The notes under the pieces: model-generated
What the model saw: the letters and a program-made list of their open reading frames with translations, nothing else
Databases searched by the model: none
What the model was told of the DNA's origin: nothing
Shown: piece by piece, positions 18,513 to 27,265 of the stretch
Numbering within the stretch: position 1 is the first letter of the stretch
Layout of the letters: every line of letters begins with the position of its first letter
Source of the DNA: Tetragenococcus halophilus subsp. halophilus DSM 20339
GTDB lineage: Bacteria; Bacillota; Bacilli; Lactobacillales; Enterococcaceae
Reading direction: 5' to 3'
Length of the DNA: 64,000 nt
Assembly: GCF_003841405.1 (NCBI RefSeq)
Contig: NZ_PXYA01000001.1
Location: 124,001 to 188,000, forward strand
Translations under genes and position numbers: made by a program

Positions 18513-21029
18513 GTGTTAAAAGACACATATAATATCGAAGGGATGACCTGCGCTTCTTGCGTGCAAGCTGTAGAAAAAAGTGTGGGAAAACTTGACGGTG
18601 TAGAAGAGGTGGCTGTTAATTTAGCGACTGAAAAGATGGATGTTTCTTATGATTCGACGGTCATTGCGGGTAGTGATATCGAAGGAGCGGTAGAAAGTGC
18701 CGGTTATAAAGCACTTAAAAATATAGCTTCGCAGAGTTTTGACATTGAAGGAATGACTTGTGCTTCTTGTGTACAAGCGATTGAAAAAAGTGTAGGAAAA
18801 GTAGAGGGTGTACAAGAAGTTGCCGTCAATTTAGCCACAGAAAAAATGAATGTTTCTTATGATGAAGATGCAATCAATGCAGGCGATATTATTAAAGCTG
18901 TTCAAGATGCTGGTTATCAAGCGGCTGTGGAATCAGATAAAGTAAGTAGCGATGATGCAGATAAAAAACAAAAGCAGATGAAAGATTTATGGATCCGATT
19001 TTTAGGATCAGCTATTTTTGCTTTACCCCTTTTGTATATCGCTATGGGGCCTATGTTGCCTTTTGGCGGCTTGCCTATTACTGAATTTCTAGATCCGGTA
19101 CAACATACAGTTACCTTTGCGGTAGTCCAACTAGCTTTAACTTTACCCGTCATTTATTTAGGACGTTCTTTTTATACTGTAGGTTTCAAATCACTTTTTA
19201 AAGGGCATCCTAATATGGATTCTCTCATTGCCATTGGAACGACAGCGGCTTTATTGCAAGGCATTGTGATGACCGTTCTTCTAGTCATGGGACGTGTGGA
19301 AGTACATCATGGTCATCCTGATTTATACTTTGAATCTGCGGCAGTTATTTTGACTTTAATTACTTTAGGGAAATACTTAGAAGCTGTTTCTAAAGGGAAA
19401 ACTTCCGATGCGATTAAAAAATTGATGGGTCTAGCGCCTAAGACTGCTCGTGTTATTCGTCATGATGAAGAAGTCGAAATTTCCATCGATGAAGTAGTAA
19501 CAGATGATATTGTAGTTGTTCGCCCAGGCGATAAGATCCCGGTTGATGGGGAGTTAGTTGATGGTAGCTCTGCGGTTGATGAATCGATGATCACAGGTGA
19601 AAGTATCCCGATTGAAAAACAAATCGGTGATAAAGTTGTAGGCGCAAGTATCAATAAAAATGGTTCTTTCCATTTTAAAGCAACTAAAGTAGGAAAAGAT
19701 ACAACACTATCACAAATCATCAAGTTAGTAGAAGATGCGCAAGGTTCTAAAGCACCGATTGCTAAATTAGCAGATAAAGTTTCTGGTGTATTTGTTCCTA
19801 TCGTGATCGGTCTCGCTGTACTTTCTGGCTTAGCTTGGTTCTTTTTAGGGCAAGAATCTTGGGTTTTTGCTTTGACGATCACGATTTCCGTTTTGGTTAT
19901 CGCTTGTCCTTGTGCTTTGGGATTGGCAACACCGACGGCAATTATGGTTGGTACTGGAAAAGGTGCTGAAAATGGTGTATTGATCAAAAGCGGTGACGCG
20001 CTGGAAGGTACGCAAAAAGTTCAAACCATTGTTTTTGATAAGACAGGAACCATTACAGAAGGTAAACCCATAGTAACGGATATCATTAATTATAATGGTT
20101 ATGATGAAAAAGCTGTTTTAACATTAGCCGCTTCTGCGGAAACAGGATCAGAACATTCATTAGGAGAAGCCATTGTTGAAAGTGCCAAAGATCGAGGCGT
20201 AACTTTACAAACAGTCAAAGATTTCCAATCAATTCCAGGACATGGAATTCAAGTCGCTGTTGATGGACAAACGGTTTTACTAGGAAATAAAAAATTAATT
20301 ACAGAAAATAATATTGCTACGCTTGACGCGCAAGAAGTTTCCGATCGTTTAGCTAATGAAGGGAAAACACCGATGTTTATTGCAGCTGGTGGACAGTTGA
20401 TAGGCATTGTAGCTGTAGCAGATACGATTAAAGAAAACAGTATTGCCGCTATTGATAAGCTGCACCATATGGGCTTACAAGTAGCGATGATTACCGGAGA
20501 CAACAAACGTACAGCAGAAGCAATTGCTAAACAAGTAGGAATCGATCGTGTCTTTAGTGAAGTTTTACCTGAAGACAAAGCTAATGAAGTAGAAAAATTA
20601 CAAAATGAAGGGCTCCATGTAGCTATGGTCGGCGATGGTATCAATGACGCGCCTGCTTTAGCTCAAGCTAATGTAGGGGTTGCGATCGGTTCTGGTACAG
20701 ATGTTGCAATTGAATCAGCTGATATTGTCTTGATGCGTAGTGATTTAATGGATGTACCAACAGCTGTTGAACTAAGCCGAGCTACGATTAAAAATATCAA
20801 ACAAAATCTATTCTGGGCTTTTGCTTATAATACGATTGGTATTCCGATTGCCATGGGTATTTTGTACTTATTTGGTGGCCCGCTACTAAATCCAATGTTT
20901 GCAGGCGCCGCAATGAGTTTAAGTTCAGTTTCCGTTTTACTAAATGCACTGCGTTTGAAAGGATTTAAACCAGCTAAAACTGAAACAACTAAAGAAGAAG
21001 CAAGTCAAGTAAAGAAAGCAATTGCGTAA
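18513..21029 (+). CDS. copA: Copper-translocating P1B-type ATPase CopA
   Basis: About 838 residues. Two N-terminal HMA domains each carry MTCASC (about 10-15 and 84-89). Eight transmembrane helices follow, with the CPC metal-binding motif in [15 protein letters not shown] (about 463). Also present are TGES (actuator), DKTGT (phosphorylated Asp), and [13 protein letters not shown] and MSLSSVSV in the last helices are the Cu(I)-transport signatures. It exports Cu(I). The N-domain motif reads SEHSLGEA where SEHPL is usual. I prefer the GTG at 18513 (AAGGAGG nine bases upstream); the ATG at 18504 directly touches the ribosome site. A terminator follows. Confidence 0.95.
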   Translation: MLKDTYNIEGMTCASCVQAVEKSVGKLDGVEEVAVNLATEKMDVSYDSTVIAGSDIEGAVESAGYKALKNIASQSFDIEGMTCASCVQAIEKSVGKVEGVQEVAVNLATEKMNVSYDEDAINAGDIIKAVQDAGYQAAVESDKVSSDDADKKQKQMKDLWIRFLGSAIFALPLLYIAMGPMLPFGGLPITEFLDPVQHTVTFAVVQLALTLPVIYLGRSFYTVGFKSLFKGHPNMDSLIAIGTTAALLQGIVMTVLLVMGRVEVHHGHPDLYFESAAVILTLITLGKYLEAVSKGKTSDAIKKLMGLAPKTARVIRHDEEVEISIDEVVTDDIVVVRPGDKIPVDGELVDGSSAVDESMITGESIPIEKQIGDKVVGASINKNGSFHFKATKVGKDTTLSQIIKLVEDAQGSKAPIAKLADKVSGVFVPIVIGLAVLSGLAWFFLGQESWVFALTITISVLVIACPCALGLATPTAIMVGTGKGAENGVLIKSGDALEGTQKVQTIVFDKTGTITEGKPIVTDIINYNGYDEKAVLTLAASAETGSEHSLGEAIVESAKDRGVTLQTVKDFQSIPGHGIQVAVDGQTVLLGNKKLITENNIATLDAQEVSDRLANEGKTPMFIAAGGQLIGIVAVADTIKENSIAAIDKLHHMGLQVAMITGDNKRTAEAIAKQVGIDRVFSEVLPEDKANEVEKLQNEGLHVAMVGDGINDAPALAQANVGVAIGSGTDVAIESADIVLMRSDLMDVPTAVELSRATIKNIKQNLFWAFAYNTIGIPIAMGILYLFGGPLLNPMFAGAAMSLSSVSVLLNALRLKGFKPAKTETTKEEASQVKKAIA

Positions 21030-21043
21030 AAGTAAACTCATTT

Positions 21044-21092
21044 AAGCTATCTGACAAGAAGACTCATTCTATCTTGTTAGGTAGCTTTTTTA
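21044..21092 (+). terminator. Terminator of the copZA operon
   Basis: AAGCTATCTGACAAG pairs with CTTGTTAGGTAGCTT (near-perfect 15-bp stem, one G-T) followed by a T-run. Confidence 0.9.
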
Positions 21093-21125
21093 TGGATATT
21101 AATAGGGAGTAAATGAGTCAAACAA

Positions 21126-21378
21126 CCCCCATGTTTGGCATATCAGGTAATGAAATCGCAAAACACTCCCTATCTTTGCAAACACAGGGAATTAAATCGA
21201 AGTACACTCCCCATCTTTGGCTCTTTTTGAACACTGTGTTCATTTATTTATCCAATTTTTCTAAAGATAGGTAAAGAAACTTAAAAATAACCCCTATCTT
21301 TAAGATATCAGGTAATGTAATGAAAAAACACTCCCCATCTTTATAAACATAGGGGGAACTTTTTCAGTCCTTATCTTT
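21126..21378. repeat. Degenerate 41-bp-period tandem array A
   Basis: Copies of a core resembling TCCCCATCTTT start their ATCTTT (or variant) at 21131, 21172, 21213, about 21254 (decayed), 21296 and 21337, i.e. steps of 41 bp with one of 42. A further partial core is at 21373. Between cores, the first and fifth units share ATATCAGGTAATG. Several units form small dyads such as TCCCT with AGGGA. There is no coding frame here. This fills the 21093-21485 gap between copA and nth. Confidence 0.72.
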
Positions 21379-21485
21379 AACATCAATAACTATAAATTAT
21401 TTAAATCTTCAAAATAAGAAGAAAGTTGACGAGTTCACAAAAAAAGGCTAGGATTTAAATATAAAAGTTAGAAGGGAAGGATCAT

Positions 21486-22181
21486 GTGTCTGAAGAAGTT
21501 TTATTAACCAATAAAGAAACGACAACAGTTGCTCAAGCCATTAACAAGCTCTATCCAAAATTAGGAACAGACTTAAATCATGAAAGCAATTTTCAATTGT
21601 TATGCGCTGTTTTATTAAGCGCACAAACAACAGATGTGTCTGTGAATAAAGTAACTCCTCAGCTGTTTGAAAAATTTCCAACACCTGAAGCTATGTCAGT
21701 AGCGTCTTTAGAAGATATTCAGGAAAATATTCGAAGTATTGGGTTGTACAAAAATAAAGCGAAATATTTAAAAAATATGAGTCAGATGTTATTGGAAAAA
21801 TTTGAGGGTCAAATTCCAGATAATCGGGAAGAGTTAACAACTTTACCTGGCGTGGGTAGAAAAACGGCCAATGTTGTATTGACAAACGGTTTTAATATCC
21901 CGGCTTTTGCGGTGGACACTCACATTAAAAGAGTGACAAGAAAACTCCATTTCGTTCCCCAAGATGCTTCGGTAGAAAAAGTGGAACAGATGATGTCAGA
22001 TAAACTCCCTGAAGACATGTGGTACCCAGCGCATCACTCGATATGGTTGTTTGGGCGTTATCAATGTATCGCACGTAAGCATGACCATAGTGAGTGTATA
22101 GAGCGTATCAAAGAAAACATGCCTGAAAATGAAATTGCTGCAAGTGCTCTTGAAAAGATGATTACAGAAATAGAGGGTTAA
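21486..22181 (+). CDS. nth: Endonuclease III, with incomplete Fe-S cysteine motif
   Basis: A 231-residue DNA glycosylase/AP lyase of base excision repair. The helix-hairpin-helix LPGVGRKTANVVL (about 119-131) contains the catalytic Lys, and AVDTHIKRV supplies the catalytic Asp (about 143). Most Nth proteins end with C-x6-C-x2-C-x5-C, binding a [4Fe-4S] cluster. Here only CIARKHDHSEC remains (two cysteines nine residues apart) and the last two cysteines are absent, so the cluster should not form. The catalytic residues are intact, so activity is still likely. The start is a GTG with GAAGGGAAGG upstream. Confidence 0.9.
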   Translation: MSEEVLLTNKETTTVAQAINKLYPKLGTDLNHESNFQLLCAVLLSAQTTDVSVNKVTPQLFEKFPTPEAMSVASLEDIQENIRSIGLYKNKAKYLKNMSQMLLEKFEGQIPDNREELTTLPGVGRKTANVVLTNGFNIPAFAVDTHIKRVTRKLHFVPQDASVEKVEQMMSDKLPEDMWYPAHHSIWLFGRYQCIARKHDHSECIERIKENMPENEIAASALEKMITEIEG

Positions 22182-22195
22182 GTGTCGAAATTTCA

Positions 22196-22933
22196 TTAGC
22201 TATTTGTTTCTTTATTATTAACATCATAAGTCAGCCATACTGTACTATCTTCTTTTGTTTCTACATTTTTCAATGTAAAGGAAACGGGTGCATCATCTGT
22301 TAAGCCCTCTTTTGTATCAAATAAAGATGGGGAAGTAGCTGAAGCATCTGCTGCAGGAGCAATCACAACACTAACTTCGTCGCAAAGGCCTGCTTGGATA
22401 AAGGACCAATTTAAGACACCGCCGCCACCCAACATGACGAGATCCATTTGGAAAAGATCATTTAACTTTTGTAATAGTAACTCCATATCTAAGGAATCTT
22501 TTCCAGCAATAACATAAGAAATATTTTTTTCTCTTAGAAAAGCTTTATATGCATTGCTTACTTTTTCCGTTAAGACTTCTAAAACTTCAGCAGTTGTATC
22601 ACCGTATTGTAGAGTATTTTTAGCCCATCCCAATTTTCCAGAGGTATCAATCGAAATGTAATATTTATTTCCAGTTGGTTCTGCGACAAAGTCTCCTGCA
22701 GGTACTTCAGGAGCTTGTTCGTCTAATTCAGGTTTTTTATAGTGGGTGAAATTATCATCCGTTGTTGTACGTCCGGATAACCAACCTTGATGTTTGTAAT
22801 GAGCGTTTTCTCCAAAAGCAACATTATAAAAGAACTCACCAGAACCTTTACTTTCTGGAATATCCATAAATTTACCGATAATTTTTCCATCAAGAGAAAC
22901 TTGCATGTGACAAAAAACGTAAGGTCTATTCAT
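22196..22933 (-). CDS. RibD C-terminal-like dihydrofolate reductase family protein
   Basis: About 245 residues of the RibD_C/DHFR-like fold, which uses NADPH to reduce pyrimidine or related substrates. Seen are VFCHMQVSLDGKIIG at the N-terminus (family: SLDGK/R), WLSGRTT, and DLVMLGGGGVLNWSFIQAGLCDEVSVVIAP, the NADPH-binding glycine stretch with the following motif. It is a stand-alone protein without the deaminase domain of RibD, so its substrate is unknown. Start at 22933 because GAGGAG precedes that ATG; a longer reading begins at 22966. It converges on nth with 14 bp between stops. Confidence 0.85.
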   Translation of the reverse strand: MNRPYVFCHMQVSLDGKIIGKFMDIPESKGSGEFFYNVAFGENAHYKHQGWLSGRTTTDDNFTHYKKPELDEQAPEVPAGDFVAEPTGNKYYISIDTSGKLGWAKNTLQYGDTTAEVLEVLTEKVSNAYKAFLREKNISYVIAGKDSLDMELLLQKLNDLFQMDLVMLGGGGVLNWSFIQAGLCDEVSVVIAPAADASATSPSLFDTKEGLTDDAPVSFTLKNVETKEDSTVWLTYDVNNKETNS

Positions 22934-23153
22934 AACTAAATCTCCTCTTTTCTTAAAGTAATTCAATTGTAGTGTACTACCTAGACTTCACTCTATGTCA
23001 ATTAACAAACTATGCCTAGCTTCAAATCAAATTTAAAATAACAGAAAATAGGAGCTACAAGGAATTTTTTTATTGCTTTATTATCTTTTTTGTTTCATTA
23101 TTTAGGTAAAATAAGTTGTAATGTAAAGGGAAACAAAGTCGGAGGGAAACTAT

Positions 23154-24037
23154 ATGGAGCTAAGAGTACTTAGATATTTTTTAGTTGTCGCTGAGGAACA
23201 AAGTATCGCAAAAGCTGCTCAGACATTACATATCACACAGCCAACTTTAAGTAGACAAATCAAAGGACTTGAAGAGAATTTAGGGACAGACCTTTTTACA
23301 AGAACAAATCGTAAAATGTTTCTGACTGAATCAGGTTTGTTTTTGAAAAAAGAGCAGAAGATATTTTATATCTAAGCGATAAAACAGAAAAAGAATTTAA
23401 CGATAGTAAAGAAGAATGGCTCAGTGGACACATAAGTATTGGCTGTGTAGAAGCGGATAATTCAGATACACTAGCGCTTATATTAGAAGAATTTGTGTCA
23501 GAACATCCACAAGTAACTTTTTCGACCTTTAGTGGTACCAGTGATGTTATTGTAGATAGGTTAGATAAAGGCTTATTAGATTTAGCGATTTTATTAGAGC
23601 CTATATCAACTGATAAATATCATAAGTTCGTTTTACCCAGAGAAGAAAAATGGGGATTGATGGTATCACAACAGTCTTATTTAGCAAGTAAAGATAGTAT
23701 TTATTTAGAAGAGCTGGTCGGCGTTCCTCTCCTTTGTTCTCCACGTGAGGATGTACAAAAAATGTTTCAATCTCATGAAGCTTTGCAGGATAGACAATTG
23801 AACATTATAGGCACCTATAATCTAATCTTTAATGTTTTTTCATTAGTAGAAAACCGAGTAGGGTCCGCCTTAACAATAGAAGGTGCTATGGCTAATAGAA
23901 ATACGAGCAATGTGAAATTTTTACCTATTGTTCCAGAGATAAGCACTCATTGTGTGCTTGTTTGGAAAAGAAATACAATATTATCCCCTTCAGTTAATAA
24001 ACTACTAGAAAAATTTTTACAAGCTTTTCAAGCATAG
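23154..24037 (+). pseudogene. LysR family regulator, frameshifted
   Basis: The first frame (to 23375) encodes a LysR helix-turn-helix: LRYFLVVAEEQSIAKAAQTLHITQPTLSRQIKGLEENLG. It ends early at YI. The remaining effector-binding domain continues in another frame, from ERAEDILYLSDKTEKEF through IGCVEADNSDTLALILEEF to 24037. One A is missing from an A-run near 23350 (six where seven would keep frame). With it, the protein would be about 294 residues, normal for LysR. It could be a real pseudogene, phase variation at a homopolymer, or a sequencing error. Confidence 0.82.
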
Positions 24038-24129
24038 CCCTCTGCATAAAAAGCAATAGCCATAGCCAAAGTTCAGCTGTAAGATAAACTTATGAAATAA
24101 GTCAGTTACAGTTTTTTGAGGTGAAAGTA

Positions 24130-24652
24130 TTGCCCAAAGTAATCTATTTTTCTAGAAAGTATGAAAATTTAATCGATGGGAAAGTGGTAGAGCTTGCAAA
24201 AGGCAATACAGAAGTTGTTGCCGCTAAAATCAGTCAAAGCATTGCATGTGAGCAATTAGAGCTGCAAGCTGTCACAAGCTATCCTAAATCTTATAATAAG
24301 ATGGTAGAAATAGCTGAAAATGAAAAGAGAGATCAACTAAGGCCTTTATTTTATGGACTAGAAAAAGCCTTAAAGAGGGAGATACTTTTTCTAGGTTTTT
24401 CTAATTGGTGTGGCGGGCTCCCTAAAATTGTGGTTCATTTTTTAGAAAATTATAATATAAAAGGAAAAACTATTTTTCCTTTTTGCACTCTTGAGGGAAG
24501 TGCTTTTGGCAATAGTCTATTTGAACTAAAAGCATTGTGCCCTCACGCAAAAATTATGACCGACCGGGCTTGCTGTACATGGCTCTCGTGTTTATAGGGC
24601 TGATGAAGCTGTAAAAAATAGGCTTGTTCAATATAATAAATTGGAGGAATAA
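24130..24652 (+). pseudogene. Flavodoxin-like protein, frameshifted near the C-terminus
   Basis: The frame reads as a flavodoxin-type FMN protein: KVIYFSRKYENLIDGKVVELAKG, then FLGFSNWCGGLPKIVVHFLEN and IFPFCTLEGSAFGNSL. It stops at 24597 after an aberrant tail. In another frame the expected end follows, GLAVHGSRVYRADEAVKNRL, to a TAA at 24650. One extra base near 24565 explains this. The start is a GTG at 24121 or, with a better-spaced GAGG, a TTG at 24130. The corrected stop overlaps the ribosome site of the cupin gene, so the two were probably one operon. Confidence 0.8.
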
Positions 24653-24655
24653 ACA

Positions 24656-25069
24656 ATGGCAAAAAATGAAGAAGTAAAAGACGGTATCATCTTTTCAAGT
24701 GGTGAAAAAAATGACGCATTTGCCCAATATTTCGTAGGACAAAGCTACATGAACTCTTTGGTTGCAGATCCTGAAGTAAATGTAGGTGTTGGCAATGTAA
24801 CTTTTGAACCAGGATGTCGTAACAACTGGCACATCCACCATGATGGCTATCAAATCCTTTTAGTTACTGGTGGCGAAGGCTGGTACCAAGAAGATGGCAA
24901 AAAGGTGCAATTCTTACAAGCTGGCGACGTGATTGTCACACATGATGGCATTAAACATTGGCATGGTGCAACTAAAGATAGTTGGTTTGAACATATCGCT
25001 ATTACTGCAGGAACTCCAGAATGGCTGGAACCTGTTTCTGATGAAATTTATTATAATTTAGATAAATAA
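24656..25069 (+). CDS. Cupin domain protein
   Basis: A 137-residue single-cupin protein. The metal site is NWHIHHDGYQILLVTGGEGWYQEDG (first cupin motif, His-x-His with Gln where Glu is usual), and GDVIVTHDGIKHWHGA supplies the last His. It resembles the small cupins that sit beside carboxymuconolactone decarboxylases and aldo/keto reductases in Firmicutes. Enzymatic function is unknown. It starts 3 bp after the corrected end of the flavodoxin gene, with GGAGG just upstream, and is followed 17 bp later by the CMD gene. Confidence 0.88.
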   Translation: MAKNEEVKDGIIFSSGEKNDAFAQYFVGQSYMNSLVADPEVNVGVGNVTFEPGCRNNWHIHHDGYQILLVTGGEGWYQEDGKKVQFLQAGDVIVTHDGIKHWHGATKDSWFEHIAITAGTPEWLEPVSDEIYYNLDK

Positions 25070-25086
25070 AAACGGAGGTATTTATT

Positions 25087-25407
25087 ATGGCAAAACAAAC
25101 TGCAGGACGTGACAATTTAGGTGATTTTGCGCCGCAATTTGCGGCGTTAAATGACGATGTATTATTTGGTGAAGTATGGGATAGAGAAGAACAGCTATCT
25201 CCACGTGATCGTAGTTTAGTTACTGTTGCAAGCTTGTTAACGCAAGGCGTTCCACAATTAGAAGCGCATTTAAATATAGCCAAACAAAATGGCGTAACAC
25301 AAGAAGAAATTGTTGAGGTTATTACTCATCTAGCCTTTTATACCGGTTGGCCTAAAGCTTGGTCGGCGTTTAATTTAGCTAAAGAAATCTTTGATGAAGA
25401 TGCCTAA
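25087..25407 (+). CDS. Carboxymuconolactone decarboxylase family protein
   Basis: A 106-residue helical protein of the CMD/AhpD-like superfamily. The pattern LSPRDRSLVTVASLLTQGVPQLEAHLNIAKQNGVTQEEIVEVITHLAFYTGWP is characteristic, with the conserved Glu/His and YxGWP segment. The CxxC of true AhpD is absent, so it is not a peroxidase partner of that type. The substrate is unknown. It pairs with the cupin gene upstream and ends at a terminator at 25429. RBS ACGGAGG precedes the ATG. Confidence 0.88.
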   Translation: MAKQTAGRDNLGDFAPQFAALNDDVLFGEVWDREEQLSPRDRSLVTVASLLTQGVPQLEAHLNIAKQNGVTQEEIVEVITHLAFYTGWPKAWSAFNLAKEIFDEDA

Positions 25408-25428
25408 ATGTTAAATCATTTAATTTTT

Positions 25429-25461
25429 AAAGGTTCAGGAAGCTAATTCTTGAGCCTTTTT
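25429..25461 (+). terminator. Terminator of the cupin/CMD operon
   Basis: AAAGGTTCAGGAA pairs with TTCTTGAGCCTTT (one G-T) around a 5-base loop, followed by Ts. Confidence 0.88.
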
Positions 25462-25494
25462 ACTTATTTTTGGGTAAAAGGAGGAAAAATTTTA

Positions 25495-25836
25495 ATGAGT
25501 TATTCTATTGGCGAATTGGCAAAAATTGTAGGAATGACTGTTCACGGGGAAAATGAGGGATTAGTAACTCCGAAAAGACAAGGCAAAAATCAGATTTATT
25601 CAGAAGAAGACAAGAAATAGATTGAATTTTTAATTCATATGAAAGAAACAGGAATGTTAATAAAAGATACGAAAAAATACACTGGATTAAGACAATTAGA
25701 AGAACCACCAGTAGAGGAGCTGATGCAACTTTTACATCGAAAAAAGATACAAGAACAGTTGAGTATTTATAAGAAAAATTTAGCAATTTTAGATAAAAAA
25801 ATTTCGATTTACCGTAAAGAAATTAAAACAACATGA
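25495..25836 (+). pseudogene. MerR family regulator, degenerate
   Basis: With AAGGAGG ahead, the ATG begins MSYSIGELAKIVGMTVH, the MerR recognition helix. The family then has about TLRYYE; here it reads straight into GENEGLVTPKRQGKNQIY, so about five residues of the HTH/wing are missing in frame. A TAG at 25618-25620 interrupts EEDKK-IEFLIHMKETGM, where Trp is usual (TGG to TAG). The same frame continues to 25836 with a helical coiled C-terminus. Two independent lesions make this a genuine pseudogene. Confidence 0.85.
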
Positions 25837-26001
25837 GGTAAAGATTTATATGATTATTTTGTTATTTATTATGATGATTTTCTGAATTAATGATTTGAGT
25901 CATATGACATAATTACATAAAATTAAGCATCTAAATATGTTATAGTAATTTTAACATCAAGTAATTATTTTAATCAGTGTTAATAGAAAAGGGATGAGAA
26001 A

Positions 26002-26736
26002 ATGAACTCCAATTACGATAATCCAGAGTTTTTCAATGCATATGCCAACATGGATCGCTCTAGATATGGCTTAGATGCAGCCGGGGAGTGGCATGAATTA
26101 AAAGAAATTTTGCCGGACTTTACTGGAAAAACAGTATTAGATTTAGGTTGCGGCTATGGTTGGCACTGTCGATATGCAGCAGACCACGGAGCAAGACAAG
26201 TCATTGGCATTGATAGTTCAGAAAAAATGGTCGAGCAGGCACGATCCATGACGGAAAATGAAAATATAGCGTACAAAGTGATGGACATGTTTGATCTAGA
26301 TAAATTCGAGGAAAATTTTGATGTGATCATTAGCTCTTTAGCGATTCATTATATTGCTGATTACGTAGGATTAATTGAAAAAGTTTATAAGCAGTTGGCA
26401 CCTGAAGGCGTTTTTATCATGAGTGTGGAGCATCCTGTTTTTACGGCCCAAGGTAGTGAACAGTGGGTGCTAGATAAGCAAGGCGAGATCAGTCATTGGC
26501 CGGTGGACTATTACTTTTCAGAAGGCGTAAGAAATACTGATTTTTTGGGATTCACTGTGACGAAGTATCATCGAACCATGATGACTTACGTGCAAGCTCT
26601 TTTGCATCAAGGTCTTGTTCTTGATCAAGTCATTGAACCAACGCCTACACAAGAAATGTTAGCGTCTAGTCAAGATATGCAAGAAGAACTGCGTCGTCCG
26701 ATGATGTTAATTCTAGCTGCACATAAAAATTTTTAA
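26002..26736 (+). CDS. Class I SAM-dependent methyltransferase
   Basis: A 244-residue methyltransferase. The SAM-binding motif I is VLDLGCGYGWHCRYAADHGA (about 45-64), with acidic IGIDSSEKM at the end of strand 2 and VMDMFDL, then FDVIISSLAIHYI, as the later motifs. It methylates a small molecule or unknown acceptor in the cytoplasm. The N-terminus NYDNPEFFNAYANMDRS is typical of a widespread Firmicutes family. An AAAGGGATG site precedes the ATG. It stands alone; a 41-bp repeat array follows it. Confidence 0.9.
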   Translation: MNSNYDNPEFFNAYANMDRSRYGLDAAGEWHELKEILPDFTGKTVLDLGCGYGWHCRYAADHGARQVIGIDSSEKMVEQARSMTENENIAYKVMDMFDLDKFEENFDVIISSLAIHYIADYVGLIEKVYKQLAPEGVFIMSVEHPVFTAQGSEQWVLDKQGEISHWPVDYYFSEGVRNTDFLGFTVTKYHRTMMTYVQALLHQGLVLDQVIEPTPTQEMLASSQDMQEELRRPMMLILAAHKNF

Positions 26737-26797
26737 GAAAGTTAATCTAAAATAGCCTCCGTTGCGCCAATACCAAATAGGATAAGCGGTCTAAAAA

Positions 26798-27248
26798 ATA
26801 TTGGAGGCGACTCTTTCGATGCGCCACCAATCCGAGAAATATTGGAGGGAACTTTTCCGATGTGCCTCCAATCCAAAAAATATTGGAGGCAACTTTTCTG
26901 ATGTGCCACCAATCCGAGAAATATTGGAGGCGACTCTTTCGATGTGCCACCAATCCGAGAAATATTGGAGGGAACTTTTCAGAAGTGCCACCAATCTGAG
27001 AAATATTGGAGGGAACTTTTCTGATGTGCCGCCAATCTGAGAAATATTGGAAGGAACTCTTTCGATGTGCCGCCAATCCGAAAAATATTGGAGGGAACTC
27101 TTCAGAAGTGCCACCAATCTGAGAAATATTGGAGGGAACTTTTCTGATGTGCCACCAATCTGAGAAATATTGGAGGGAACTCTTTCGATGTGCCGCCAAT
27201 CCGAGAAATATTGGGGGCAACTCTTCAGAAATGCCCCCAATTCAATAA
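26798..27248. repeat. 41-bp tandem repeat array B, 11 units
   Basis: Eleven head-to-tail units of exactly 41 bp, each starting ATATTGG, fill the convergent gap between the methyltransferase and an MDR gene. The constant part contains CCACCAAT and ATTGGAGG, which can pair as a stem. A variable core comes in three types: CTCTTTCGATG (A), CTTTTCAGAAG or CTCTTCAGAAG (B), CTTTTCTGATG or CTTTTCCGATG (C). The order is A C C A B C A B C A B, a 123-bp higher-order repeat from unit 4 onward. A decayed unit precedes it (about 26757). Open frames on both strands are by-products of the repeat. Confidence 0.95.
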
Positions 27249-27265
27249 TTATAAATGAAACAACT

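Noticed and set aside
19460-20644. Minus-strand open frames inside copA
   Set aside because: They lie wholly within the conserved ATPase gene and show no domain.
23340-23360. Programmed ribosomal frameshift in the LysR gene
   Set aside because: LysR genes do not use frameshifting; a poly-A length change is the simpler explanation.
26798-27248. CRISPR array
   Set aside because: Units are contiguous with no unique spacers; variation is limited to three recurring core types, and no cas genes lie nearby.
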